Positions 1 to 8,419 of a DNA stretch of 64,000 nt are shown piece after piece; position 1 is the stretch's first letter; each line of letters starts with the position of its first letter. The notes under the pieces were generated by a model, which had not been told where the DNA came from, ran no database searches, and saw nothing but the letters and a program-made list of their open reading frames with translations. Source of the DNA: Pseudomonas sp. Irchel 3H7. GTDB lineage: Bacteria > Pseudomonadota > Gammaproteobacteria > Pseudomonadales > Pseudomonadaceae. A program made the translations under genes and the position numbers. The stretch is taken from the NCBI RefSeq assembly GCF_900187605.1, contig NZ_FYEA01000001.1, positions 372,001-436,000 of the forward strand, given 5' to 3'.

Positions 1-2
1 TG

Positions 3-743
3 CTGGTCGGCTGGATGTGGCTCAAACGCGCACAACCGCTGCAACTGCAATGGGACCGTGCGAGCCAGAACGAGCTGCTGCGATTCAGTGCGCGCAGCCA
101 TCCGGATCTGCTGTTCCAACAGATCATTCTGCGCTCCGACTACTTGTTTATCGGCGCCCTGCTGGGCAGTACCGCGCTCGGCCACTACGCCATGGCCAGC
201 GCCGCCGCCGAATTGTTGCTGATCGTTCCGGAGGCGGTCACCACACCGCTGATGAAGCGACTGCTGCAACAGGACAAAGGCATGGACAAGGTCACGCCGC
301 TGGCCCTGCGCCTGACCGCCACGGTGATGCTCGGCGCCTGCCTGACGATGGCAGTGATCGGCGAATGGTTGATCGTCACGCTGTTCGGTGCGGCGTATCA
401 ACCGGCGTATCCAGCGCTGCTCGCGTTGCTGCCCGGCCTGCTGGGCCTGTGCTATGCGAGCATTCTGCGGCTGGATCTGATTGGCAAGGATCGCCCCGGC
501 ACGGTGTCGTTGCTGATGGGCATCGGCGCTCTGCTCAACCTGGCGCTGAATCTGCTGTTGATTCCTGCCTTCGGCATTGTCGGTGCAGCGGCGGCTTCAT
601 CAATCGCCTATCTGGCGGTGACGGTGGCGATGCTGGTGCTTTATTGCCGCTTGAGCAACGTGCCGTTCTGGCAAACCTTGATCATCCTGCCCAGCGACAT
701 CACCCCGATGTGGTTGATGCTGCAACGTCGGAAGACAGCATGA
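3..743 (+). CDS. Polysaccharide flippase (Wzx/MATE-like), C-terminal part, cut by window edge
   Basis: The open frame runs in from the left edge, so the true start lies outside the window. About 245 residues remain. They form alternating hydrophobic helices with short basic loops, ending in a core (LLMGIGALLNLALNLLLIPAFGIV split by turns) of the kind seen in the C-terminal half of lipid-linked polysaccharide exporters of the MOP superfamily. The stop codon overlaps the ATG of the next gene (ATGA), indicating translational coupling within an exopolysaccharide operon. The likely role is flipping undecaprenyl-linked repeat units across the inner membrane; the substrate cannot be told from this fragment. 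Confidence 0.75.
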   Translation: MVGWMWLKRAQPLQLQWDRASQNELLRFSARSHPDLLFQQIILRSDYLFIGALLGSTALGHYAMASAAAELLLIVPEAVTTPLMKRLLQQDKGMDKVTPLALRLTATVMLGACLTMAVIGEWLIVTLFGAAYQPAYPALLALLPGLLGLCYASILRLDLIGKDRPGTVSLLMGIGALLNLALNLLLIPAFGIVGAAAASSIAYLAVTVAMLVLYCRLSNVPFWQTLIILPSDITPMWLMLQRRKTA

Positions 744-2659
744 AACGCCTGGCCCTGCTGTTAGGACTCGGCCTGACGCTGAACGGTTTCGCGGCGCCGA
801 TGCAGTGGGGTGACCTGCGCGACGGCAGTCTGTACCTGCAAGCGGATCGCCCGGACACCGTAACAGTGCGATGGGTGCCGGCATGGCAGGCCGAGGCCAA
901 TGAAGAGCATATTTATCTACTCGACGGTCAGGGCAAGCTGCAGGGCGAACGGCTGATCAAAGCCAGCGAAACTCGCGGTTCGCAGAGCTGGCCGTTGCTG
1001 CCCGGCGCTGCCAGTTATCGCCTGGAGATTCCCGGCTACAGCTTCCGCAGTTATCGCGTCGAGCATGACGATAAAACAGTAGCGCTGTTCAGTCCGGCCA
1101 AAGTGCATTTCAGTGTCGAAACCGGCAATGGCGATGAGCTGTTTTTCCAAGTGGCACCGGGAGAACACGCGGTGCTGAACGGCAAATACCATGGCGGAGT
1201 CAACGCGCTGCAAGCCCAGCGCATAGACGATGGACAACAACTGTCGTTGGCCCTCAAGCCCTACCGCGCCTATTGGCAATTCGATCAAGTGGCCTTACCG
1301 GTCAGCGACCAGCCCCAGGTCTGGCGCTTGCGCCTGCAGGGCAGCGGCAAAGCGGCCTTCTGGCTCGACGGCACGGCCAATCTGTTTGCGCAAAATCCGC
1401 AGCAGCTCCAACCCTTGCGTGAAGAGCCGGGCCAGGTACGCCTGACCCTGCACGATAAGGTGCTCGGTCGCACCCCCGATCTGGGCATTGCCCTGCCCAA
1501 TCTCATGCCGCCCGCGGCCAGTCATGCCGCACTGGATGCCTTGAAACCGAGTGCGGCGAGTTATTACAGCTACGTTGACGTCACTTCGAAAAATACCCGT
1601 TTCGCAGACCCGGTTCGTCAGCTCTATCAGACTCGCTTCGGCATCCGCCAGGACATCACACTGCTCGCTGGCACCGGGCGTCGGGCCGATCTGCGTGCCG
1701 ACGTGCAAAGCAACAACGGCCTGGAGGCATGGCTCGCCGGCACTCGTGCCCTGGAGGGTCAAGGCACGCATTACATCGGCTTCGCCGACGAGCCGAACCT
1801 GAACTATTCAAGCTACGAAGATTATCGGGCGATTTTTGTCAGCATGGCCCGCCAAGTGCGCAGCGATCCGGCCAATGCCAAGGCCGGCGTGCGCATCGCC
1901 ATGCCCGCCAGCTCCCGTTTTGTCAACGGGCCGTTCGCCCGCAACGCAGCGGACAAGCGCGGCATCGATTGGGCGCGGCGTCTACTCAGTGAATCCGCCG
2001 ATCAGGTCGATGCATTGGCCTGGCATGAATGGATGATCCGCGACCTGCTGGCGACCCGGGTCTACCGCGACAGCGTACGCCGCGCAGCAGACCTGGTGGG
2101 GCTGGACGCTAACGGTCAGCCACGCAAAGCGTTGCTGCTGGATCAGACCAATCTGTCCAGTGGCTCAGCCCTGAGCCCCTACGATCAGGAAACCCATTAC
2201 ACCGCGCTGTGGTGGGCCTCGGTGGTCATCAACGCCTCTCAGGATGGCCTGCTGAGCATGCTCAACTGGTTTCAGGCCGCCGACGAACCGCCCTACGGCA
2301 AAGGCATGGTGCGCATACATGACGATGGTCGCTTCGAGCTGAAACCGGTGGGCCTTGCCCAACAATTCATCGCCCGGCATTGGCTGCCGCAAGTGCTGCA
2401 ACTGGATAACGACGCTTTTGAGGTGGATGTCCTGGCGATGGCCGGCGACAAGCAGCGCGCCCTGCTCGGGGTGAACAAAGGCACGCGCCTGCAACGGGTT
2501 GATCTGAGCGGTGCCCGGTGCCCGCTGAACCAAAGCGCCCTGCGTTTCTTCGGCGCTGACAATCGTAGCAGCGACGCATCGTTTTCCTGTGAAAACGGGC
2601 GGGTGCGTTTCGAATTGCCGGGGCAAACCCTGTTTGCCCTGAACTGGAGCGCTTCATGA
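740..2659 (+). CDS. Periplasmic glycoside-hydrolase-like protein of an exopolysaccharide locus
   Basis: The protein has 639 residues. The ATG overlaps the flippase stop codon. Residues 1-19 form a signal peptide (MKRLALLLGLGLTLNGFAA). The N-terminal 260 residues look beta-rich. The rest resembles a clan GH-A TIM barrel of the GH39/GH44 type: HYIGFADEPNLN near residue 350 is where the acid/base Glu of an N-E-P motif is expected. The strand that should carry the nucleophile Glu may be ALLLDQTNLS near residue 465, which has no Glu. It may therefore be a hydrolase that trims the polymer (as PslG does in the Psl system) or a catalytically weakened polysaccharide-binding relative. Family assignment rests on fold-like motifs only. 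Confidence 0.55.
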   Translation: MKRLALLLGLGLTLNGFAAPMQWGDLRDGSLYLQADRPDTVTVRWVPAWQAEANEEHIYLLDGQGKLQGERLIKASETRGSQSWPLLPGAASYRLEIPGYSFRSYRVEHDDKTVALFSPAKVHFSVETGNGDELFFQVAPGEHAVLNGKYHGGVNALQAQRIDDGQQLSLALKPYRAYWQFDQVALPVSDQPQVWRLRLQGSGKAAFWLDGTANLFAQNPQQLQPLREEPGQVRLTLHDKVLGRTPDLGIALPNLMPPAASHAALDALKPSAASYYSYVDVTSKNTRFADPVRQLYQTRFGIRQDITLLAGTGRRADLRADVQSNNGLEAWLAGTRALEGQGTHYIGFADEPNLNYSSYEDYRAIFVSMARQVRSDPANAKAGVRIAMPASSRFVNGPFARNAADKRGIDWARRLLSESADQVDALAWHEWMIRDLLATRVYRDSVRRAADLVGLDANGQPRKALLLDQTNLSSGSALSPYDQETHYTALWWASVVINASQDGLLSMLNWFQAADEPPYGKGMVRIHDDGRFELKPVGLAQQFIARHWLPQVLQLDNDAFEVDVLAMAGDKQRALLGVNKGTRLQRVDLSGARCPLNQSALRFFGADNRSSDASFSCENGRVRFELPGQTLFALNWSAS

Positions 2660-2727
2660 ACTGCCCTTCGATGTTCTGCCCCGCGAGCCTCTTGCTGTGC
2701 GTGGGATCCTCAACAGGAGAAGAGACC

Positions 2728-3417
2728 ATGGATGTTTTGCGAAGACTCAGCGGACATATCCGTCGTAAAGGCCTGCGAGCGACTTTGGCGAAGATCCGCA
2801 GAATGTACATTTTTGCCCATCAGGAACTGCTGTGGATGGAGCGCGATCTGGTCAGCCCCGTGCCGCCGCACAGCCTCAAACCCTACCCGCCACTGCGCAT
2901 GCTGAAGATCACCGTAAACAACGTCAGCGCCTTTGCCCGCTACTTCGGCAACCGCGTCGGTGTCATGGCCGATTTGGCCAGTGACGGTCACACGGGGCAT
3001 ATGCATGTCGACGACAAAGGCGATGCCGTGGCGTTTATCTGGGGCACGCCGCGCGACTATTTCGATCGGCATTACTACCGCTGCCGGTTTCCGGTTAAAC
3101 CCGGCGAGTTTTTCGAGTTCGGCGGCGAACTGACCCGTGCCTACTGGGGCACCGAATTGTCGGTAGATCTGCAACTGCGTCTGTGGAAAGCCATGGCCGC
3201 CCAAGGCTGCCGCAAAGTGGTCGATGTCTGCGACTCGAGCAACGTCCCGGCGCTCAAGCTGCACCTGCGCATGGGCTATACCGAACAACAGCGGATCATG
3301 AATATCTACACGCTGTTCGGCCGCTGGCGCTTCTATCGCGAAACCCGCTACAGCGGCTCGCGTCTGGCGGCGCTGGGTAAAACTTCCCGTCCACCTGTCA
3401 AAGCAACGGCGGTCTGA
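2728..3417 (+). CDS. GNAT-like acyltransferase, copy A
   Basis: The protein has 229 residues. The start is placed at 2728 because AGGAGA lies just upstream and the homologous copy B begins at the same point (MDVLRR versus MSVIEN). The sequence has a basic amphipathic N-terminus (IRRKGLRATLAKIRRM) followed by a GNAT-like alpha/beta fold. Strongly conserved blocks shared with copy B are AHQELLWMERDLV, ASDGHTGHMHVD, FPVKPGEFFEFGGELTR, KVVDVCDSSNVPALKLHLRMGY and LFGRWRFYRE. The family probably decorates exopolysaccharide or its lipid-linked precursor with an acyl group. The substrate is unknown. Confidence 0.6.
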   Translation: MDVLRRLSGHIRRKGLRATLAKIRRMYIFAHQELLWMERDLVSPVPPHSLKPYPPLRMLKITVNNVSAFARYFGNRVGVMADLASDGHTGHMHVDDKGDAVAFIWGTPRDYFDRHYYRCRFPVKPGEFFEFGGELTRAYWGTELSVDLQLRLWKAMAAQGCRKVVDVCDSSNVPALKLHLRMGYTEQQRIMNIYTLFGRWRFYRETRYSGSRLAALGKTSRPPVKATAV

Positions 3418-3421
3418 ACCC

Positions 3422-4612
3422 ATGGTGATGCGATTCGAATGGCGCACCTCTCTATGCGCTGCCGACTTCCCGGCAACAGCCTTCGAGGCACTGCGCCTGC
3501 GCGTGGCCGATCACACGCCGTTCAACAACCTTGGCTGGTTGTGCGCAGCAGAGCAGGCCCTGGACGAGGATCAGCGCCTGCACATTCTGCTCGGCTGGGA
3601 AGCCGAGCAATTGCTGCTGTGCCTGCCACTGGTGGCCAGCCGCGAACGCTTCACTGGCGTACCGTTTCGCGTTTTGCATCACTTGGGTTATCCAATGGCC
3701 GATCGCCTGGCCCTGCTGTCGTTGCTCGGCAGCGAAGACATGCACAAGGCGCTGGTGCTGATCCGTAAGCATCTGCCCCACGCGCTGCTGCAACTCAATG
3801 AACTGTCGGAACCTGCCGGTGAAGAAAGTGCGCTCACCGAATGGATGGCGCGCAGTTCCACGGCTGAACGACGCCTGAGTTGCCGAGTGCCAGTGCATCT
3901 GATCAGCGACGCCGATCATCAGGAGATCTCCGGCGACCCGCGCTACAAGCTGCGTCGGGCGCGCAAACGGATTGCCGCATGCGGTGCGCAAGTGCGACGA
4001 ATCACCCCCGATGCGCTGTCGATGCCTACGATTTTAGAAGCGCTGCAGGAAGTCGAGTCGGTCAGTTGGAAAGGCGATGAAGGCGTGGGGATTTTCGCCA
4101 CCGAACGCAGTCGTCAGTGGATGCAAAGCGCTTTCACCGCCCTCGCCGCTCAAGGACTGGTGCGGGTCGTGACGCTGGAGCTGAACGGCCGCTGCATCAG
4201 CTATCGCCTCGGCCTGCTCGAACAGGGCCGCCTCTACGATTACAACCTGGCGTTTTTGCCGCAGTACGCCGACCTCGGTAGCGGGCGGGTGTTGCTGGAG
4301 GAATGGATTCGTTGGGGGCTGGAAGAGCACTGGCGCTGGATCGATGCGTCGCGGGTCAGCCTGGAAAACTCCAGCCATCAACTGCACGAACGCATGACCG
4401 GGCAACTGGAACACTGGCGCTGGAGTTTCTACTCGTGGCGCCCGAGCGGTCTGCTGCTGGGCCTGGGGCTACGCCTTTGGCACCACGTCAAACCGGCCCT
4501 GCAAAAATGGCGCGCACAGCGTGCCGGCAACTCGACGGCGGCGAACACATCCGAAATTCAACCGGCAACACCATCCAACACACCTGGGCTAGCGCCTCGG
4601 AGGGCATCATGA
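3422..4612 (+). CDS. FemAB/CelD-like GNAT acyltransferase
   Basis: The protein has 396 residues. It belongs by appearance to the Acetyltransf_6 group (CelD/BcsL, FemAB-like) common in exopolysaccharide clusters: an N-terminal half with HILLGWEAEQLLLCLPLV and a C-terminal GNAT core with GRCISYRLGLLEQGRLYDYNLAF followed by LGSGRVLLEEWIRWGLEEHWRWIDA, the usual acceptor/CoA region of this family. It starts 4 bases after the upstream stop and its own stop overlaps the next start (ATGA), so it lies in one operon with both flanking GNAT genes. A second in-frame ATG two codons downstream is possible. Confidence 0.6.
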   Translation: MVMRFEWRTSLCAADFPATAFEALRLRVADHTPFNNLGWLCAAEQALDEDQRLHILLGWEAEQLLLCLPLVASRERFTGVPFRVLHHLGYPMADRLALLSLLGSEDMHKALVLIRKHLPHALLQLNELSEPAGEESALTEWMARSSTAERRLSCRVPVHLISDADHQEISGDPRYKLRRARKRIAACGAQVRRITPDALSMPTILEALQEVESVSWKGDEGVGIFATERSRQWMQSAFTALAAQGLVRVVTLELNGRCISYRLGLLEQGRLYDYNLAFLPQYADLGSGRVLLEEWIRWGLEEHWRWIDASRVSLENSSHQLHERMTGQLEHWRWSFYSWRPSGLLLGLGLRLWHHVKPALQKWRAQRAGNSTAANTSEIQPATPSNTPGLAPRRAS

Positions 4613-5301
4613 GCGTCATCGAAAATCTGCTTCTGCGCATCAAACAAAAAGGCCTGCGCCGCACCCTTGGCGCGCTGTGGAAACGTTACGTGTTCGCTCA
4701 TCGTGAACTGCTGTGGATGGAGCGCGACCTGGTCACGCCGATTGCCCCGAACAAACTGCGCCCCTGCGAAGGTTTGCGCAGAGTCGACATCACCGAGGAC
4801 AACGCCAAGGCATTCGGCAAGTACTTTGGTGACCGCGTGGAGACCATGGCCGAATTGGCCGCTGAAGGACATACCGGGCATATGTACCTGGACCAGGACG
4901 GTCACACCGTCGGGTTCGTCTGGGCCAGCACTCAAGACTATTACGACCGCCACTTCTACCGCTGCACGTTCCCGGTCAAGCCCGGTGAATACTTTCAGTT
5001 CGGTGCCGAAATTACCCGGCACTATTTCGGCAGTAGCTTGACCGTCGATGCACAGACCGCACTTTGGCAAGTCATGTCTGCCCGAGGCTTCAAAAAAGTC
5101 GTGGATATCTGCGACAACGCCAATGTACAGGCGCTGAAGATGCATATTCGCCTGGGCTATCAGGAACAAGGGCATATCACCCATGTTTACGACCTGTTCG
5201 GGCACTGGCGTTTCTTCCGCGAATCGAACTACAGCAACTCGAGACTGGAGGCGCTGCGCAAGCCGGAAAGACCGGTAGTGACGGCGGCGGCGCAGGCTTG
5301 A
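4609..5301 (+). CDS. GNAT-like acyltransferase, copy B (paralogue of copy A)
   Basis: The protein has 230 residues and is collinear with the product at 2728-3417; by eye over half of the residues are the same (WMERDLVTPIAPNKLRP, EGHTGHMYLDQDG, FPVKPGEYFQFGAEITR, DICDNANVQALKMHIRLGYQ, DLFGHWRFFRESNYSNSRLE). The ATG overlaps the previous stop and is preceded by GGAGGG. It is the last gene of the exopolysaccharide operon; a REP doublet follows. Gene duplication around the FemAB-like gene suggests two related acceptor specificities. Confidence 0.6.
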   Translation: MSVIENLLLRIKQKGLRRTLGALWKRYVFAHRELLWMERDLVTPIAPNKLRPCEGLRRVDITEDNAKAFGKYFGDRVETMAELAAEGHTGHMYLDQDGHTVGFVWASTQDYYDRHFYRCTFPVKPGEYFQFGAEITRHYFGSSLTVDAQTALWQVMSARGFKKVVDICDNANVQALKMHIRLGYQEQGHITHVYDLFGHWRFFRESNYSNSRLEALRKPERPVVTAAAQA

Positions 5302-5337
5302 TTCAGTCTGGATATTTGTGGCGGCTTTGATGCCGCC

Positions 5338-5403
5338 ATCGCGAGCAGGCTCACTCCTACAGGGGTATGCATTTCAAATGTAGGAGTGAGCCTGCTCGCG
5401 ATG
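5338..5403. repeat. REP doublet (inverted pair)
   Basis: The two arms CGCGAGCAGGCTCACTCCTAC and GTAGGAGTGAGCCTGCTCGCG are perfect inverse complements around a short loop. It lies at the end of the exopolysaccharide operon, between convergent genes, and may act as a transcription end or mRNA 3' stabiliser. Confidence 0.85.
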
Positions 5404-5426
5404 AGGCCGGTTGCCGCACCGATCAA

Positions 5427-6224
5427 TCACGCCTTGGTGGCGACGAGGGTAAAGCACATCGGCATCTGCGCCTCTTGATTCAAATACCGGTCATAAACCT
5501 CTTCCCGGTTCGAATGCGCATACTCCTTGAAGTGCGCAATATTCAGCCCCGCCGCAATGGCAGCGCTGAAGATGGCGCCAAGGTTATGCACAAACCAATA
5601 CGACTTCGCCGACTGCTGCTCAACCTTGCCGCCATAGACAATTGGCTCTTCCTGGACAAACGGCTCGGCGCGAAAGTACGAACTGGCGAGGCGATACGGA
5701 TCTTCCGCCTCCGGATCGACCATTTCCAGAAACGGATGGGTTTCATAGATCACCAGTTGGCCACCCGGTTTCAGCGTTGAAGCGACATGGCGGAAGAACT
5801 CGCCGATGTCCGGCATCCAGTTCAAAACACCAATGGTGATCAGCGCCACATCGAAGCGGTTCTGCAACGACGTCGGCAGATGATGGATATCGCTTTCGAT
5901 GAACTCGGCGTTGTGCGGTGAACGCTTGTTCAGCTCGCGGGCCTGTTCAAGAAACGCCGCCGATTGATCGACACCGACCACGCTTCTGGCACCCAGCGCA
6001 AACAGCGAGAGACTCTCGCGGCCGTTGTTGCAGCCCAGTTGAATCACCTCTTTGCCATCGACCGCCAGCAACCCGCTCAAGGTCTCATCAACGCAAGAGA
6101 AATCCGCCTGCGCGACCTCGCCGAGCAAAGCCTGCCAGCCAGGCGAATCCTGGTGATGGCGAGCGGAATCGTTCCACGCCTGTCGATTGCTCTCGATGGC
6201 GGTTTTATTGTTGGGCACTTCCAT
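5427..6224 (-). CDS. Class I SAM-dependent methyltransferase
   Basis: The protein has 265 residues. SAM-binding motif I is VIQLGCNNGRESLSL near residue 60, followed by an acidic residue closing beta-2 (VVGVDQSAAFLEQA), then FIESDIHHLP and a FDVALITIGVLNWMPDI post-motif typical of Methyltransf_11/25 enzymes. It ends with LVIYETHPFLEM, a pattern common in uncharacterised small-molecule methyltransferases. It is a stand-alone gene convergent with the exopolysaccharide operon. The substrate cannot be predicted. Confidence 0.8.
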   Translation of the reverse strand: MEVPNNKTAIESNRQAWNDSARHHQDSPGWQALLGEVAQADFSCVDETLSGLLAVDGKEVIQLGCNNGRESLSLFALGARSVVGVDQSAAFLEQARELNKRSPHNAEFIESDIHHLPTSLQNRFDVALITIGVLNWMPDIGEFFRHVASTLKPGGQLVIYETHPFLEMVDPEAEDPYRLASSYFRAEPFVQEEPIVYGGKVEQQSAKSYWFVHNLGAIFSAAIAAGLNIAHFKEYAHSNREEVYDRYLNQEAQMPMCFTLVATKA

Positions 6225-6314
6225 GGCGCACTCCGGACGATGCTGGTGATTGAGCGGATCCGAGTCTAGATCAGCTCTTCAATTGCGGTTGTTGCAAACT
6301 TGTAAGCCAATTCG

Positions 6315-6400
6315 TGTAGGAGTTGCCGCAGGCTGCGATCTTTTGATCTTGTTTTTAAAGGTCAAGATCAAAAGATCGCAGCCTGCGGCAGCTCCTACAG
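6315..6400. repeat. REP doublet of the GCAGGCTGCGATCTTTTGATC type
   Basis: The long inverted repeat has arms GTAGGAGTTGCCGCAGGCTG and CAGCCTGCGGCAGCTCCTAC extended by GCGATCTTTTGATCTT/AAGATCAAAAGATCGC. The same element recurs at 15795, 51448 and 52984. The stretch 6225-6482 between divergent genes holds this element and no other gene that I can see. Confidence 0.85.
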
Positions 6401-6482
6401 GGATCCGATGTGGATCGAGCGTTGGGGGCGTGGGCAGCTATAGTTAATAGCCTTGGGGAAAACCGCACTCGCAGGTGCCGCC

Positions 6483-6830
6483 ATGCATATGCTCGATCGG
6501 CTGTTGTTGACCGGCTGTCTGCTCGCTGCCACTCAGGCGCAAGCGCTGGACAGCAATTTCAATTATTACGGGCCCAACCAGCCCTTCGCCCACCCTGCTC
6601 CGTATTCGCTGGGTTCCACGCCGCCCAAGCCTTACGACGATACGGCGCCGCAGGATTTTGTGGTGCTTCCGGGTGACCATGAATTCTACGATTCACAACT
6701 GCCGACGGTGGCGGATGCGACGGTGCGGGTGTTTATCCGCACCTACGATGCCGAGCGTGGGATTTATGTGAATGACGAGGTGCTGGATCCGAGTTGTGTG
6801 CTGGAGTGTTTGAGTCGGCAGCAGCATTGA
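6483..6830 (+). CDS. Small exported protein of unknown function
   Basis: The protein has 115 residues. A signal peptide, MHMLDRLLLTGCLLAATQAQA, is followed by LDSNFNYYGP, so cleavage after AQA is likely. The mature part is acidic and proline-rich, with no recognised domain; two cysteines close to the C-terminus (SCVLEC) could form a disulfide. The ATG at 6483 was preferred over an upstream TTG at 6453 because the signal peptide then begins correctly; an ATG at 6489 is also possible. It stands alone between REP elements. Confidence 0.55.
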   Translation: MHMLDRLLLTGCLLAATQAQALDSNFNYYGPNQPFAHPAPYSLGSTPPKPYDDTAPQDFVVLPGDHEFYDSQLPTVADATVRVFIRTYDAERGIYVNDEVLDPSCVLECLSRQQH

Positions 6831-6869
6831 TCCGGGTTGCCCACAACATCTGCTGCCCCATCGATCCCC

Positions 6870-6960
6870 TGTAGGAGTGAGCCTGCTCGCGATTACGGTG
6901 TGTCAGTCGACCTGTTTATTGGCTGACACACCGCTATCGCGAGCAGGCTCACTCCTACAG
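6870..6960. repeat. REP doublet
   Basis: The inverted arms GTAGGAGTGAGCCTGCTCGCG and its complement flank a spacer that is itself partly palindromic (GGTGTGTCAG ... CTGACACACC). It sits between the convergent ends of the small exported gene and mnxR. Confidence 0.85.
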
Positions 6961-6976
6961 GGGATTTGCGGTGGGG

Positions 6977-8419
6977 TTACCACTGCCGTTTATCGGGCCG
7001 GGCGAGGCCGAGTTTTTCGATGCGGTAGCGCAGCATGTCGCGGCTCAGGCCCAGCAGGCGCGCGGACTTGGTGACGTTCCAGTCGGTCTTGTCGAGCATC
7101 TTGCGCACCATGTCGCGTTCGACTTCCGGCAGGTTCATCGACTCCATATTGCTCGCCGGACGCGGTTCATAGTGCGGCACAGCCTCGTAATGTTGATGCT
7201 GATGCTGCGGCGGCAGCTCGTCGCACAGACTCATGCACACATTCAGTTGATGCGCGGCGATCGTGTCGCTTGGCGCCAGCAGCACGGTCTGCTCAAGCAT
7301 ATTGCGCAACTCGCGCACATTGCCCGGCCAGGTGTAACTGAGCAGCAACTCCTCAGCCTGCTGACTGAAATGCAGATTCGGTTTGCCGTATCGTTTGCCA
7401 TGACTGGCAAGGAAGTGCCGGGCCAGTAGCAGAATATCGTCGCCCCGCGCGTACAGGCGCGGCACCTTGATCGAAATGATCCGCAAGCGGAAAAACAGAT
7501 CGCGGCGGAATTTGCCCTGCTGCACCATCTGCTCCAGGTTGCAATTGGTCGCGCTGATCACCCGCAGATTGACCTTGCGCTCCTTCACCGAACCGACCCG
7601 GCGAATGGTGCGGTCCTCCAGCAACTTCAGAATCTTTGCCTGCAACAGCAGATCCATCTCGCCGATCTCATCGAGAAACAGCGTGCCGCCATCCGCTGCT
7701 TCCACTAACCCGACCCGGCGATCCTTGGCATCGGTGAACGCACCCTTCTCATGGCCGAACAACTCCGACTCGACCAGATTCGACGGGATCGACGCACAGT
7801 TGAATTCAATGAACGGACCTTTGCTGCGCGGGCCGTCGAAGTGCAACGCCCGGGCCACCAACTCTTTGCCGGTGCCGGTCTCGCCTTCCACCAAAACCGG
7901 GGGCAGATCGGTGTTGGCCATGCGTCGCTCGGCATCGAGCAACTGGCCGATAGTGTTCTTCAAATACTGCATCGGCGCCGAGTCGCCGATCAGCGCCTGC
8001 ACCCCGGATTTCTGCGCCTCGCGTTCCTGATAGAACGACAGCGTGCGCTCCATCCTTTCGGTGGCCAGGGCCTTGTCGAGCAGCAGTTTGAGCTCCGTCA
8101 GCGCGACCGGTTTGGTGACGTAATGAAAGGCGCCCTCCTTCATCGCCACCACGGCATCTTCAACGTTGCCGTAACCGGTCATCATGATCACTTTGAGATC
8201 CGGCGCGCTGATGCGCAGCTTCTGGATCAGCTCGTGACCACTCATGCCCGGCAGCGAGTTGTCGGTCAGCACAATGTCGGGCATGAAGGTTTCCAGTTGC
8301 CCTAACGCGTCTTCGGCCGAATGGCAGACCGTCACCTCGAAGTCTTTGCGCTCCAGGTAGGTCTGAATATTTTCGGCCAACAGTTCGTCATCCTCGACCA
8401 GCAGAATGCTGTGTTCCAT
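6977..8419 (-). CDS. mnxR: Sigma-54-dependent response regulator, MnxR type
   Basis: The protein has 480 residues in NtrC layout. Receiver (1-120): acidic pocket E9/D10/D11, phosphoacceptor D53 (LTDNSLPGM), T81 and K103. AAA+ domain (about 145-390): Walker A GETGTGKE at 179-186, sigma-54 contact loop GAFTDA at 226-231, Walker B GGTLFLDE at 244-251, and arginine finger region FRRDLFFRL. Fis-type helix-turn-helix at the C-terminus ([20 protein letters not shown]). The sigma loop has Asp in place of the second Gly of the usual GAFTGA. A His-rich linker ([15 protein letters not shown]) precedes the HTH. The start overlaps the kinase gene by 32 bases. Naming follows the known P. putida GB-1 pathway, in which MnxR activates Mn oxidation; neighbours mcoA and mnxG support it. 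Confidence 0.85.
   Translation of the reverse strand: MEHSILLVEDDELLAENIQTYLERKDFEVTVCHSAEDALGQLETFMPDIVLTDNSLPGMSGHELIQKLRISAPDLKVIMMTGYGNVEDAVVAMKEGAFHYVTKPVALTELKLLLDKALATERMERTLSFYQEREAQKSGVQALIGDSAPMQYLKNTIGQLLDAERRMANTDLPPVLVEGETGTGKELVARALHFDGPRSKGPFIEFNCASIPSNLVESELFGHEKGAFTDAKDRRVGLVEAADGGTLFLDEIGEMDLLLQAKILKLLEDRTIRRVGSVKERKVNLRVISATNCNLEQMVQQGKFRRDLFFRLRIISIKVPRLYARGDDILLLARHFLASHGKRYGKPNLHFSQQAEELLLSYTWPGNVRELRNMLEQTVLLAPSDTIAAHQLNVCMSLCDELPPQHQHQHYEAVPHYEPRPASNMESMNLPEVERDMVRKMLDKTDWNVTKSARLLGLSRDMLRYRIEKLGLARPDKRQW

Noticed and set aside
17..739. Upstream extension of the 740-2659 frame, giving an 880-residue product
   Set aside because: It is out of frame with the flippase that occupies this DNA, is rich in Arg/His/Gly as shadows are, and the signal peptide begins at 740.
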